DNA of 44,815 bases, from the NCBI GenBank assembly GCA_017525475.1, contig JAFXST010000056.1, forward strand, positions 1-44,815, read 5' to 3'. This stretch comes from Kiritimatiellia bacterium (GTDB lineage Bacteria; Verrucomicrobiota; Kiritimatiellia; RFP12; UBA1067). The notes beneath the pieces were generated by a model. That model was not told the DNA's origin. It searched no databases and saw nothing but the letters and a program-made list of their open reading frames with translations. Below are positions 1 to 9,539 of the stretch, in pieces. Position 1 is the stretch's first letter, and every line of letters begins with the position of its first letter. The position numbers and the translations under genes are program-made.

Positions 1-416
1 AGGACGGCAAGAAGACCGTGGCCGAGAAGATCGTCTACGGCGCCATCGACAAGATCAAGGAAATGGCGGAGAAGGATCCCGCCAAGTTCACCAAGGACGA
101 GAAGGTTTACACCGATCCGCTGGAGATCGTTTCGGTCGCCATCGACACCATGAAGCCCCAGGTGGACGTCAAGACCCGCCGCGTGGGCGGCACCACCTAT
201 CCGGTGCCCGTGCCGATCGCCGCCAACCGTCAGCTGTCGCTGGCGCTGCGCTGGACCACGCAGTTTGCGTCTGGCCGTCACGGCATGGGCATGCCCGCCG
301 CCGTGGCCGCCGAGATCGCCGACGCGTTCCAGGGTCAGGGCAACGTGATCAAGAAGCGCGACGACGTCCACAAGATGGCGCAGGCGAACAAGGCATTCGC
401 CCACTACGCCTGGTGA
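1..416 (+). CDS. rpsG: 30S ribosomal protein S7 (5' end missing)
   Basis: S7 binds the 3' major domain of 16S rRNA and nucleates assembly of the small-subunit head. The gene is cut by the window edge. The open frame runs from base 3 to the TGA at 414-416, giving 137 visible residues of a family usually near 156. The visible part begins with DGKKTVAEKIVYGA, a hallmark of the S7 N-terminal helices, and continues through DVKTRRVGGTTYPVPVPI and LALRWTTQFA, the conserved rRNA-binding core. The first in-frame start-like codon (GTG at 18) is internal, so the true start lies upstream of the window. In most bacteria rpsG sits between rpsL and fusA. Here it is followed by a terminator and the trp operon, so fusA is not next to it. 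Confidence 0.97.
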   Translation, partial: DGKKTVAEKIVYGAIDKIKEMAEKDPAKFTKDEKVYTDPLEIVSVAIDTMKPQVDVKTRRVGGTTYPVPVPIAANRQLSLALRWTTQFASGRHGMGMPAAVAAEIADAFQGQGNVIKKRDDVHKMAQANKAFAHYAW

Positions 417-445
417 TCGATAGGTCCTTACTTTTCCAACGAAGG

Positions 446-482
446 AAGAGCGGTTGCGGCTTTGGCCGGACCGCTCTTTTTC
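446..482 (+). terminator. Rho-independent terminator after rpsG
   Basis: A 9 bp perfect stem (AAGAGCGGT at 446-454 paired with ACCGCTCTT at 470-478) encloses a 15-base loop and runs into a T-tract at 477-481. It lies 30 bases after the rpsG stop and 36 bases before the trpE start, so it should end ribosomal-operon transcripts. Any read-through would enter trpE. Confidence 0.88.
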
Positions 483-517
483 TGTAATGAAGCCCCATCG
501 GAGACGAGAGAGAAAAG

Positions 518-1927
518 ATGCTGAAACGACTAGATAAAGCCACTTTCGCCGAGCGCATCGCCCAAGGCGGCTGTACGCCGGTGTACTGCGAGTTCCTGGC
601 CGACCGCGAAACGCCGGTGGCGGCGTTTTCGCGCCTGTCCGGGGAGGATAACGCGTTTTTGCTGGAGAGCGTGGCCGGCGGCGAACAGCGCGGGCGCTAC
701 TCGTATATCGGGCTCGAGCCCTACGGCGAGGTCAAGGGCGATGCGCTGGGCGAATTGCGCCGCCGTTTTGCCGATCGCCGGTTCGTGGCGGCGCCGGAAC
801 TCCCGAGCCTCCAGGGCGGGGCGGTAGGCTATATCGCCTACGATGCCGTGCGGCTGTTCGAGCCGCGTGTCAAGCTCGCGCCCGATCCCGGGACGCCGGC
901 CATGTACTTCATGCTGTGCGACAAGCTTTTGGTGTTCGACAACGTGCGTGACACGGTTACCGTGATCGTGGTGGAGCAAGACTACGACCGGGCCATGGCG
1001 GAGATCGAGCGCATCTACCGCAAAGTGCTGAGCGCCGAGAGTATCGCCGAATATGCGGCCCGGCATTTGGGAGAGGCGGAGCGCGGGCGCCTCGGCGAAT
1101 TCCGGTCCGAAATGGCGAGCGGCGAATACGAGGAGATCGTGCGGAGAGCCAAACGGGAGATTTTCGACGGCGAGGTGATCCAGATCGTGCCGAGCCAGAA
1201 GTTCACCGCCGAGTGCACGCTCTCGGACCTGCAGCTCTACCGGGCGCTCAGAGTGGTCAACCCGAGCCCTTACAATTTCATCATGCGGCTCGGAGGCAAG
1301 ACGCTTATCGGCTCCTCGCCCGAAGAACTCGTCAAGCTCGAAAAGGGCATGGCCGCCACCGCGCCCATCGCCGGCACGAGAGCGCGAGGCAAGACCCGCG
1401 CCGAGGATCTGGCGCTGGAGGCGGAACTTAAAGCCGACCCCAAGGAAATGGCCGAGCACGTGATGCTGGTGGATCTGGGGCGCAACGATCTCGGGCGGGT
1501 GTGCGCGACCGGCACCGTGAAGGTGGAGGATTTCGCCCACGTCGAGCGCTATTCGCACGTGATGCACCTCGTCTCCAACGTGTCCGGCCGGCTGGAAGAA
1601 GGGCGCGACGCCTTCGACCTCATCCGCGCCGCGTTCCCGGCGGGCACGCTTTCGGGCGCGCCCAAGGTGCGGGCCATGGAGCTGATCGCGGAGCTCGAAA
1701 AAAGCCCGCGCGGCATCTACGGCGGGGCGGCCGGGTTCTTCAGCTACAATGGCGACATGGACTTTGCCATCGTCATCCGGACCATGGTGCTCGAAAAGGG
1801 TCTTCTTACGATGCGCGCCGGCGCCGGGATCGTGGCCGATTCCGACCCGGCCAAGGAGCAGCAGGAAACGGTCAACAAATCGCGCGCCATTTTCGAGGCG
1901 GCGAGATTCGCGGAGGGTTTGGTATGA
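518..1927 (+). CDS. trpE: anthranilate synthase component I
   Basis: TrpE uses chorismate and ammonia, delivered by TrpG, to make anthranilate, the first committed step of tryptophan synthesis in the cytoplasm. The 469 residues match the normal family length. The N-terminal region holds LLESVAGGE followed by GRYSYIG, which is the tryptophan feedback-binding element. The chorismate-binding domain carries SSPEELVKL, GRNDLGRV, FPAGTLSGAPKVRAMELI (about residue 373) and GGAAGFFSYNGDMDFAI. The ATG at 518 is preceded by a purine-rich stretch (GAGAGAGAAAAG). It is first in a seven-gene operon and its TGA overlaps the trpG ATG (ATGA). No leader peptide and no promoter of the strong type seen elsewhere in the window is visible in the 100 bases upstream. 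An intact feedback site suggests allosteric control. Confidence 0.97.
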   Translation: MLKRLDKATFAERIAQGGCTPVYCEFLADRETPVAAFSRLSGEDNAFLLESVAGGEQRGRYSYIGLEPYGEVKGDALGELRRRFADRRFVAAPELPSLQGGAVGYIAYDAVRLFEPRVKLAPDPGTPAMYFMLCDKLLVFDNVRDTVTVIVVEQDYDRAMAEIERIYRKVLSAESIAEYAARHLGEAERGRLGEFRSEMASGEYEEIVRRAKREIFDGEVIQIVPSQKFTAECTLSDLQLYRALRVVNPSPYNFIMRLGGKTLIGSSPEELVKLEKGMAATAPIAGTRARGKTRAEDLALEAELKADPKEMAEHVMLVDLGRNDLGRVCATGTVKVEDFAHVERYSHVMHLVSNVSGRLEEGRDAFDLIRAAFPAGTLSGAPKVRAMELIAELEKSPRGIYGGAAGFFSYNGDMDFAIVIRTMVLEKGLLTMRAGAGIVADSDPAKEQQETVNKSRAIFEAARFAEGLV

Positions 1928-2490
1928 TCCTGATGATCGACAACTACGACTCCTTTACCTACAATCTGGTGCAGTGTTTCCGCAGCCTCGGGGCGGAGAT
2001 GCAGGTCAAGCGCAACGACGAGATCGACGTGGCCGGGATCGCCGCTTCGAAACCGCAGGCGCTCGTCCTCTCGCCGGGGCCGAGCCGCCCCGACCATGCC
2101 GGGGTGACGCTCGCGGCCATTAGGGAGTTTGCGGGCAAAATCCCGCTCTTGGGCATTTGTCTCGGCCACCAGTCGATCGCGCAGGCGTTCGGCGGCCAGG
2201 TGGTGTACGCCAAGACGTTGATGCACGGCAAGACCAGTCCCTTGCAGCACGATGGCCTGGGGCTTTTTAGGGGACTCCCGCAGGGCATGGTGGCCATGCG
2301 CTACCATTCGCTGGCGGTCGAGCGCGAGACTTTGCCCGGGTGCTTCAAGATTTCGGCCGAGGCGCCGGACGGGGAGATTATGGCGCTTCGGCACCGCGAA
2401 TTGCGCATCGAGTCGTTGCAGTACCACCCCGAATCGATCGGTACGCCCTTAGGGAGCAAGCAACTCGCCAACTGGCTGGAGGACCTGTGA
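1924..2490 (+). CDS. trpG: anthranilate synthase component II (glutamine amidotransferase)
   Basis: TrpG is the class I glutaminase subunit that feeds ammonia to TrpE. The ATG at 1924 overlaps the trpE stop. Although the frame stays open further upstream, only this start yields the canonical N-terminus MILMIDNYDSFTYNLVQ. The protein has 188 residues, normal for a stand-alone amidotransferase. Visible motifs are LSPGPSRPDHAG (oxyanion region), LLGICLGHQSIAQAFGG with the nucleophile Cys79, and LQYHPESIGTP with the His-Glu pair of the catalytic triad. It is not fused to trpD or trpE. Its stop overlaps the GTG start of trpD. Confidence 0.97.
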   Translation: MILMIDNYDSFTYNLVQCFRSLGAEMQVKRNDEIDVAGIAASKPQALVLSPGPSRPDHAGVTLAAIREFAGKIPLLGICLGHQSIAQAFGGQVVYAKTLMHGKTSPLQHDGLGLFRGLPQGMVAMRYHSLAVERETLPGCFKISAEAPDGEIMALRHRELRIESLQYHPESIGTPLGSKQLANWLEDL

Positions 2491-3437
2491 ATACCGAAAG
2501 CTATTTCCGGCGCATTTTCGCGGGCGAGGTTCCGCGCGAGGAGCTCAAGGCGTACTTGATCGAAAGGGCCGATCGTCCCGTGGAGCTCGCCGAGCTTCTT
2601 GGGGCGGCCAAGGCCATGCGCGAAGCGGCGGTGCGCGTGAACGCGCCGGACAAGGCGGTGGACATCGTGGGTACCGGCGGCGATGGCCTAGGCACGTTCA
2701 ACGTGTCCACCACGGCCGCCATCATCGCCGCGAGCGCCGGCGCTATAGTGGCCAAGCACGGCAACCGCGCTTCCACCTCCAAAAGCGGCTCGGCCGATTG
2801 CCTGGCGGCGCTCGGCTACAATTTGGACAAGACGCCCAAGGAGGTAGAGTGGGATATCGTCGAGAAGGGCATCGGTTTTTTGTTCGCCAACCAGTGCCAC
2901 CCGGCCATGCGGCACGTGGCGCCCGTGCGGCGCGAACTCAAGTTCCGCACCGTGTTCAATCTTTTGGGCCCGCTCGTCAATCCCGCCGGCGTCAAGCGCC
3001 AGGCGCTGGGCGTGTACGGGCCCGACATCATGCAACTTTACGCCGGAGCGCTGGCTGAGTTGGGGGCGGAGCATACGCTCGTATTCTGCGGCCCGGGAGG
3101 CCTCGACGAACTGGGGTTGGCGGGTTGCTCGGAGGTGCTGGAGATGATTGACGGCAAGGTGGAGCGCAAATTCACGTTCGACCCCGCCCGGCTCTTCGGC
3201 CGCTATTATCCCATTGCGGAAATTGCCGGGGGCGATGCCGCCGCCAACGCCCGGATTGCGCTTGCCGTTCTCGAGGGCCGCGAATGCGGCGCCCCGCGCT
3301 TGGCCGCCTGCCTCAACGCCGCGGCGGCGCTGGTGGCGGGAGACATCGCCGATACGCTCGAAACAGGTTTTGGAATCGCCGAGGCGGCGGTCGACTCTGG
3401 CCGTGCCTTGCGGAAACTGGAGGAAATGGTAAAATGA
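2487..3437 (+). CDS. trpD: anthranilate phosphoribosyltransferase
   Basis: TrpD transfers the phosphoribosyl group of PRPP to anthranilate. The chosen start is GTG at 2487, which forms a GTGA overlap with the trpG stop and gives VNTESYFRRIFAGEV, the expected first helix. An upstream extension in the same frame would lie entirely inside trpG and looks unrelated. The product is 316 residues, slightly short of the usual 330-345. Motifs are DIVGTGGDGLGTFNVSTTAA (PRPP and Mg binding), KHGNRASTSKSGSADCLAAL, HPAMRHVAPVRRELKFRTVFN (anthranilate site) and GPLVNPAGVKRQALGVY. It is followed by trpC through another ATGA overlap. Confidence 0.96.
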   Translation: MNTESYFRRIFAGEVPREELKAYLIERADRPVELAELLGAAKAMREAAVRVNAPDKAVDIVGTGGDGLGTFNVSTTAAIIAASAGAIVAKHGNRASTSKSGSADCLAALGYNLDKTPKEVEWDIVEKGIGFLFANQCHPAMRHVAPVRRELKFRTVFNLLGPLVNPAGVKRQALGVYGPDIMQLYAGALAELGAEHTLVFCGPGGLDELGLAGCSEVLEMIDGKVERKFTFDPARLFGRYYPIAEIAGGDAAANARIALAVLEGRECGAPRLAACLNAAAALVAGDIADTLETGFGIAEAAVDSGRALRKLEEMVK

Positions 3438-4209
3438 ACGATATTCTCGCGGAACTCTGCGCCCAGCGCCAGGCCGACGCCTTCGAACACGAACGGCGGT
3501 TTCCCTATCGCGACATCCTGCGCACGTTGGGCGACGTGCCGCCGGCCCTCGATTTTCTGGCGCCGTTCAAGCGCCGCCGGGGTACGCACATCATTGCCGA
3601 ACTCAAGAAAGCGAGCCCGTCGGAGGGGATGATCCGCAAAGATTTCCATCCGCTGGAATTGGCCGAGGAACTGGTGGACGCGGGCGCGAGCGCCTTGAGC
3701 GTGTTGTGCGAACCGCGCCGCTTCCTGGGGAGCGAGGAGTATCTGCGCCGCGTGCGCATGGTGGCGGACGTGCCGATCCTCTGCAAGGATTTCATTTCGA
3801 CCCGCTATCAGGTGGCCGAGGCGCGCATGGCCGGGGCCGACGCGGTGCTGCTGATCGTGGCCGCGCTCAACGACGCCGATCTCGCGGCGCTTCGGGCCTA
3901 TGCGAACGAGCTGGGGATGGTGGCCCTCTGCGAGACGCATACGGCCAAGGAGGTGGAGCGGGCCGTCAATCTGGAGTTCAAGATGATCGGCGTCAACTGC
4001 CGCGATTTGCGGGATTTTTCGGTAGACGGACGCGTCTTCGCCGAGTTGGTGGCGCAAATTCCGCGTAGCTGCGTGAAGATCGCCGAGAGCGGCATGCACA
4101 CGCGCGAAGATATCATCGCCGCCCAGGCCGCCGGCGCCAACGGCTTTTTGGTGGGCACGGCGTTGATGCGCGCCGAACGTCCCGGCCTCAAACTCAAGGA
4201 GTTGATGAA

Positions 4210-4213
<4 letters not shown>
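3434..4213 (+). CDS. trpC: indole-3-glycerol-phosphate synthase
   Basis: TrpC closes the ring of CdRP to form indole-3-glycerol phosphate. The ATG at 3434 overlaps the trpD stop. The 259-residue product matches a monofunctional IGPS of the TIM-barrel fold. Motifs along the barrel are [21 protein letters not shown] (catalytic Lys region), [50 protein letters not shown] and [12 protein letters not shown] (phosphate binding). TrpF is not fused to it as in E. coli. The isomerase is a separate gene at the far end of the operon. Confidence 0.97.
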
Positions 4214-5387
<1,174 letters not shown>

Positions 5388-5391
<4 letters not shown>

Positions 5392-6122
5392 ATCGCATCG
5401 CCAGGAAATTTGCCGATTGCCGCGCTCGGGGCAAGGCCGCGTTTGTGGCGTATCTGACCATGGGCGCGCCCACGCTCGACGAGAGCCTGGCGGCGGCTTC
5501 GACGCTCGTTGCCGAAGGCGCCGACATTCTGGAACTCGGCATACCGTTTTCGGATCCCGTGGCCGACGGCCCGGTCATCCGCAAGGCGGCGCTCAAGGCG
5601 CTGGCCAACGGCGTGACGCTCGGCGATGTGCTCCTGCGCATCCCCGCCTTGCGTGCGGCGCATCCGGAGATTCCGATGATCGTCTTTTCCTACTACAACG
5701 TCATCCTCGCTTACGGGCTCGAGCGCTTTGCCGCCGATGCCGCCCAAGCCGGGGTTGACGGCGTACTCGTAGTGGACGTGCCGTTCGAGGAGCGCGAGGA
5801 GCTGTTGGAAGTGCTCTTGCCGCGCGGTCTCGTGCTGGTGCCCTTGGCCGCGCCCAATACGCCCGTCGAGCGCGCCCGGTCGATGTGCCAGGGCGTGGGC
5901 GAAAGCTTCCTTTATGCGGTCACGGTCAAGGGCACTACCGGCCAGCGCGCGGAACTGCCGTCGGAATTGACCGGACGGCTCGAGGAATTGAAGCGCGCGG
6001 TAGAGCTGCCGGTAGTGGCCGGTTTCGGTATCCGCACCCCCGAACAGGGCGCGGTCATCGGCGGCCATTGCGATGGCTTTGTGATCGGTTCGGCGCTGGT
6101 GGAGCGGTTCTGCGGTGCCTGA
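5388..6122 (+). CDS. trpA: tryptophan synthase alpha chain
   Basis: TrpA cleaves indole-3-glycerol phosphate and channels indole to TrpB. The 244-residue protein carries the catalytic glutamate in [20 protein letters not shown], which also contains the second catalytic aspartate. It also has [18 protein letters not shown], the [12 protein letters not shown] strand and the phosphate-binding [11 protein letters not shown] and GFGIRTPEQ segments. It is slightly shorter than E. coli TrpA (268). It starts with an ATGA overlap with trpB and ends inside the first codons of trpF. Confidence 0.97.
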
Positions 6123-6693
6123 AATCAAGATTTGCGGCGTCAACGATGGCGACTTTGCCGTGGCGGCGGAGCGCCTGGGCGCTGATTATCTCGGGTTTAT
6201 CTTTGCCGAGGCTTCGCCGCGCCGGGTGGATGCGGCTTTGGCCAGGGCCATAATCGCCAGACTCTCAGGCAAGGTGCGCAAGGTGGGCGTATACGTGCGC
6301 TTCCCCGATTTGGCCGCAGCCAAGGTGATCGGCCTTGATGTTATCCAGCTACACTACCGGGCCACCGCCGAAGAAGTCGCAAAGGTCAAGGCGGCCGGTT
6401 TCGAGTGCTGGGCCTTGGCGGGCGGGGCGGTGGCTGATGCGCTCTTGTTCGACCATAGCCACGGCGATGGCGAAACCGTGCTCAAAGCGGTGCCGTGCAA
6501 GCGGGTGCTCGCCGGGGGCATCGGGGTGAAAAATCTCTCTGCCGCGTTGGCCTCCGGGGCCGATATTCTCGACCTGAGCGGATCCCTGGAAGTCGCCCCC
6601 GGCGTCAAAAGCCTTAGGCTCCTTAAAGAGTTCTTCGCCGCACTCCCACCCGCTGCCCGTCAATTCCCCCTTGCAATCGGAACGGAAATTTGA
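6115..6693 (+). CDS. trpF: phosphoribosylanthranilate isomerase
   Basis: TrpF carries out the Amadori rearrangement of PRA to CdRP, the step before TrpC. The start is GTG at 6115, eight bases inside trpA, giving [11 protein letters not shown] with the general base Cys7. The general acid Asp sits in DILDLSGSLEVAPGVKS near the C-terminus. Other motifs are GADYLGFIFAEASPRRV, VIQLHYRA (usually QLHG) and LAGGIGVKNLSAAL. The 192 residues are slightly below the usual 200. Its TGA stop (6691-6693) is also the extended -10 dinucleotide of the next promoter. Its place after trpA, instead of next to trpC, is unusual. Confidence 0.95.
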   Translation: MPEIKICGVNDGDFAVAAERLGADYLGFIFAEASPRRVDAALARAIIARLSGKVRKVGVYVRFPDLAAAKVIGLDVIQLHYRATAEEVAKVKAAGFECWALAGGAVADALLFDHSHGDGETVLKAVPCKRVLAGGIGVKNLSAALASGADILDLSGSLEVAPGVKSLRLLKEFFAALPPAARQFPLAIGTEI

Positions 6694-6699
6694 TATAAT
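6671..6699 (+). promoter_or_regulatory. Sigma70-type promoter for the binding-protein/phosphatase operon
   Basis: TTGCAA (6671-6676), a 17-base spacer and TATAAT (6694-6699) preceded by TGA, which makes it an extended -10. The -35 lies inside trpF, and the TGA of the extended -10 is the trpF stop codon itself. The predicted start is about 6706, leaving a leader of about 35 bases. Confidence 0.85.
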
Positions 6700-6740
6700 A
6701 CCCGGTAGTTCCAAAAATCAACTTTGCGTGATGTCATCCG

Positions 6741-7475
6741 ATGATCAAGTTTGATCGATACAGCTTACTTGCAGTGGCGCTGTTGACGTTTGCGATTTTT
6801 GCCGGTTGCACCGACCGGTCGGGCCGGCAAGCTCTCGACGAGCGCATTGCGGATGCGTCGCGTCCGCTCGTATTCCTTACCTATCCCACGGTGCCGCCCT
6901 GTTCCTATCTCGACGGCAACGGCGCGGTGGTCGGCACCGATGTGGAGCTGGCGCGCCGGATCGCCGGCAAACTGGGCCGGGAACTCAAGGTGGAAAGCGT
7001 CGAATTCGGCGATATCCTGCCGCGGCTTAAAGCCGGCACGGCCGATTTCGCCATCGCCACCATCATAATCACCGAGGCGCGGCAGCGCGACGTGGATTTT
7101 TCGGAGCCGTACGCGCAAGGCGGCGCCGCGTTCCTCTACCGCCAAAACGGCCGCAAACCCCGGATGTCGCAGATTTTCACGTTCCGTATCGGGGTGGAGG
7201 CCGATTCGGTGCACGACGTCTATCTTTGCCGCCACGGCTGCGATCCGGTGCGGTTCGTCTGCCTGAGGGAGGCGATCGACGCGCTGGAGCGGGACGAAGT
7301 GGACGGGGTGTTCTTCGATTCCGTCCAGCTTGCGGCCAAGGCCGCCGTCTCCAACGGGCGCTTGGCGGTTAGCCCCCTGGAAACGAAAGATTGCTATGGC
7401 GTGGCGGTGGACAAGCGGCGGCCGGACGTGCTCGCGGCGGCCAATGCGGTCATCGCGGAAGGGGTCTTGCCGTGA
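6741..7475 (+). CDS. solute-binding lipoprotein, family 3 (amino-acid binding type)
   Basis: The 244-residue protein opens with a lipoprotein signal: a hydrophobic stretch SLLAVALLTFAIFAGC ending in a lipobox cysteine. The mature part matches the bacterial family 3 substrate-binding fold, with FLTYPTVPPCSYLDGNG, GTDVELARRIAGKLGRELKV, LKAGTADFAIATIIITEAR and VDFSEPYAQGG. Such proteins bind amino acids or similar polar solutes outside the membrane. No ABC permease or ATPase gene is nearby. Instead it overlaps by four bases (GTGA) a membrane phosphatase, so a sensory role, presenting a ligand to that receptor, is more likely than transport. That role is inferred from context. There is no clear Shine-Dalgarno sequence. 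Confidence 0.88.
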   Translation: MIKFDRYSLLAVALLTFAIFAGCTDRSGRQALDERIADASRPLVFLTYPTVPPCSYLDGNGAVVGTDVELARRIAGKLGRELKVESVEFGDILPRLKAGTADFAIATIIITEARQRDVDFSEPYAQGGAAFLYRQNGRKPRMSQIFTFRIGVEADSVHDVYLCRHGCDPVRFVCLREAIDALERDEVDGVFFDSVQLAAKAAVSNGRLAVSPLETKDCYGVAVDKRRPDVLAAANAVIAEGVLP

Positions 7476-9493
7476 CCGCCCGGCGCAATCTCGACCTCAA
7501 GCTCGTCTTGAGCGTGCTCGCGGCCTTCGCGCTGTCGATGGCGTTTACCTGGTTTCTCCATAGCCGACTCTCCGAGCACGACGCCTACGTGCTTATCGAC
7601 AGCACCTTCGAGAACGTCGAATCCGAGATCATCGACTGCGTCAACGAGCGGATGGTCCTCCTGTGCATGGCGGCGCGCGAAGCGCTGGACGAGGGGCATC
7701 CGCAAGATACCGAGGCGTTGCAGGCGCTGGCGCGGGAGCTGCGCGTAACCGAAATCAGCGTGGCCGACGCCAATGGGGATATCGTAAGTTCTTCGGTGCC
7801 GGAGTATCTGGCCGCGCCGGGCAAGCCGGCGTTCAACTTCAAGACCGCCGGCGGCAAGGCCGAGGATATGATGTGCCTCGTGAACGGCAGCGAAACCGAA
7901 TATTGCCAGCCGTTCCGCAGCAACACCGCCAACGGCGCGTGGCGCAAGTTCGTGGGCGTGTGGATCCCTGAAGGCGGCTTCGTGGAGATCGGGTGCGACG
8001 GGGAGTCGCTGCGCGCGCTGTCCCGGGCGTCTTTGGCCGATCTCTTCCGCAACTGGCGCGTCGGCGGCACGGGCGGCATCGTGGTAACTACCGAGTCGGG
8101 GCTCATCCTCTCCGACTACGAAGAGCCCAACCGCGAAGGCTCCCAGTGGACGGAGCCCGACGATACGTTCTACTGGAAGCGCAAAGAGGTGGAAAGCTTC
8201 CCCACCTACGTGCTGATACCCAAGCGGTTCGCGGCGGTGCAGCGCGACGTGCTGGTGGGCGCCACCGCGGTGTTGAACGGTGCGGCGCTGGTGTTCGTGG
8301 CGCTGTTGGTGGGCTGGGTGATTTCGGCGTTCGTCCGCCAGCAGTTGCGCGCGCAGGCGGCCAAGGAGCTGGCGGTGGCCAAGGCAATCCAGCTTTCGGC
8401 GCTGCCAAGCGTGTTCCCGCCGTTCCCCGACGAGCACCGGCTCGATATTTGGGCGTCGATGGAGGCGGCACGGGAAGTCGGCGGCGATTTCTACGACTTC
8501 TACTTTACGGGGGTGGACCGCATTCTCTTTCTGGTGGCCGACGTGAGCGGCAAGGGAGTGCCGGCGGCGATGTTCATGATGCGGGCCAAGACGCTCATCA
8601 AGAGCGCCGCGCAAACCGGCAAGTCGCTCGCCTGCGTGTTCGAAGAGACCAACAACGCGCTGTGCGAGGGCAACACCTCGAACATGTTCGTCACCGCCTG
8701 GGCGGGCGAGCTCGACGCCAAAACCGGCCGCATCGCCTTCGTGAACGCCGGGCACAATCCCCCGATCGTGCGCCGCGGCGGCAAGGACTGCTTCCTCAAG
8801 ACCAAGCCTTCCGTCGTCTTGGGTATCATGCCCGATGTCGGCTACCGCGTGGAGGAGCTCGAGCTCCAGGCCGGCGATGAAATCTACCTCTATACCGACG
8901 GCATCACCGAACAGCCCGATCCCGCCGGGCGGCTCTACGGCGAGGAGCGGTTGCTCAGGGCGTTTGCCGCGGGCGAAGTGCGGCGGCAGGAGTTGCTGGA
9001 GGCGGTATTGTCGGACGTGCGCCGCCATGCCGCCGGCCAAGAACAGGCCGACGACTGCACCCAGCTGTTGATGCGCTACCGCGGCGAACCGGAACTTTTC
9101 ACCCGCGAGTACGCGCCGACGATGGCGGCGCTGGAGCTCGCCACCGCCGACCTTGCCGCCGCGCTCGCGAAGACGCCGGCAAAGTACCGCAACCAGCTGT
9201 TGGTGGCGGCGGACGAGATTTGCTCGAATATCGTCAGGTATTCCGGCGCCACGCGCTGGACGATGGCGGTGGAGCTCATGCATTACCCCGAAGGCGTGCG
9301 GCTCGTCTTTTCCGACGACGGCAAGCCGTTCGACCCGCTCGCCCACCACGATCCCGATACCACCCTGAGCGCGGAGGATCGCGCGATCGGCGGGCTCGGG
9401 ATCCTGATCGTCAAAAAGACGATGTCCCCCGTCATCTACAAGCGCCGCAACGATCTCAATATTTTCACCATCGGCAAAGATTACGGTGATTAA
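7472..9493 (+). CDS. membrane sensor: SpoIIE-type PP2C phosphatase fused to RsbW-like ATPase domain
   Basis: The start is GTG at 7472, overlapping the preceding stop, and gives 673 residues. A first membrane segment (about 10-30) is followed by an extracytoplasmic sensor region of about 230 residues and a second membrane segment (about 262-287). A SpoIIE phosphatase domain comes next, with REVGGDFYDF near 334, VADVSGKGVPAAMFM, NAGHNPPIV and YTDGITE near 472. The C-terminus is an HATPase_c domain of the RsbW/SpoIIAB kind: DEICSNIVRYSG (N box, about 580), FSDDGKPFDPL (about 615) and GGLGILIVKKTM (about 640). In partner-switching systems phosphatase and kinase act oppositely on an anti-sigma antagonist. 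Here both lie on one polypeptide. No STAS antagonist or sigma factor is encoded beside it, so the target is unknown. Confidence 0.9.
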   Translation: MTARRNLDLKLVLSVLAAFALSMAFTWFLHSRLSEHDAYVLIDSTFENVESEIIDCVNERMVLLCMAAREALDEGHPQDTEALQALARELRVTEISVADANGDIVSSSVPEYLAAPGKPAFNFKTAGGKAEDMMCLVNGSETEYCQPFRSNTANGAWRKFVGVWIPEGGFVEIGCDGESLRALSRASLADLFRNWRVGGTGGIVVTTESGLILSDYEEPNREGSQWTEPDDTFYWKRKEVESFPTYVLIPKRFAAVQRDVLVGATAVLNGAALVFVALLVGWVISAFVRQQLRAQAAKELAVAKAIQLSALPSVFPPFPDEHRLDIWASMEAAREVGGDFYDFYFTGVDRILFLVADVSGKGVPAAMFMMRAKTLIKSAAQTGKSLACVFEETNNALCEGNTSNMFVTAWAGELDAKTGRIAFVNAGHNPPIVRRGGKDCFLKTKPSVVLGIMPDVGYRVEELELQAGDEIYLYTDGITEQPDPAGRLYGEERLLRAFAAGEVRRQELLEAVLSDVRRHAAGQEQADDCTQLLMRYRGEPELFTREYAPTMAALELATADLAAALAKTPAKYRNQLLVAADEICSNIVRYSGATRWTMAVELMHYPEGVRLVFSDDGKPFDPLAHHDPDTTLSAEDRAIGGLGILIVKKTMSPVIYKRRNDLNIFTIGKDYGD

Positions 9494-9539
9494 GCAAGCC
9501 GGTTGGGAGATTTCAGGTTTTTCGCTAACCGTTTCGGCT

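Noticed and set aside
483-488. TGTAAT as a -10 box for trpE
   Set aside because: No -35 at 16-18 bases and it departs from the TGRTATAATA pattern. Kept only as a possibility in the findings.
9494-9539. Possible terminator between the convergent phosphatase-kinase and YibE/F genes (AAGCC...GGCTT with GGTT...AACC)
   Set aside because: The stem is broken by a five-base bulge and there is no T-tract directly after it.
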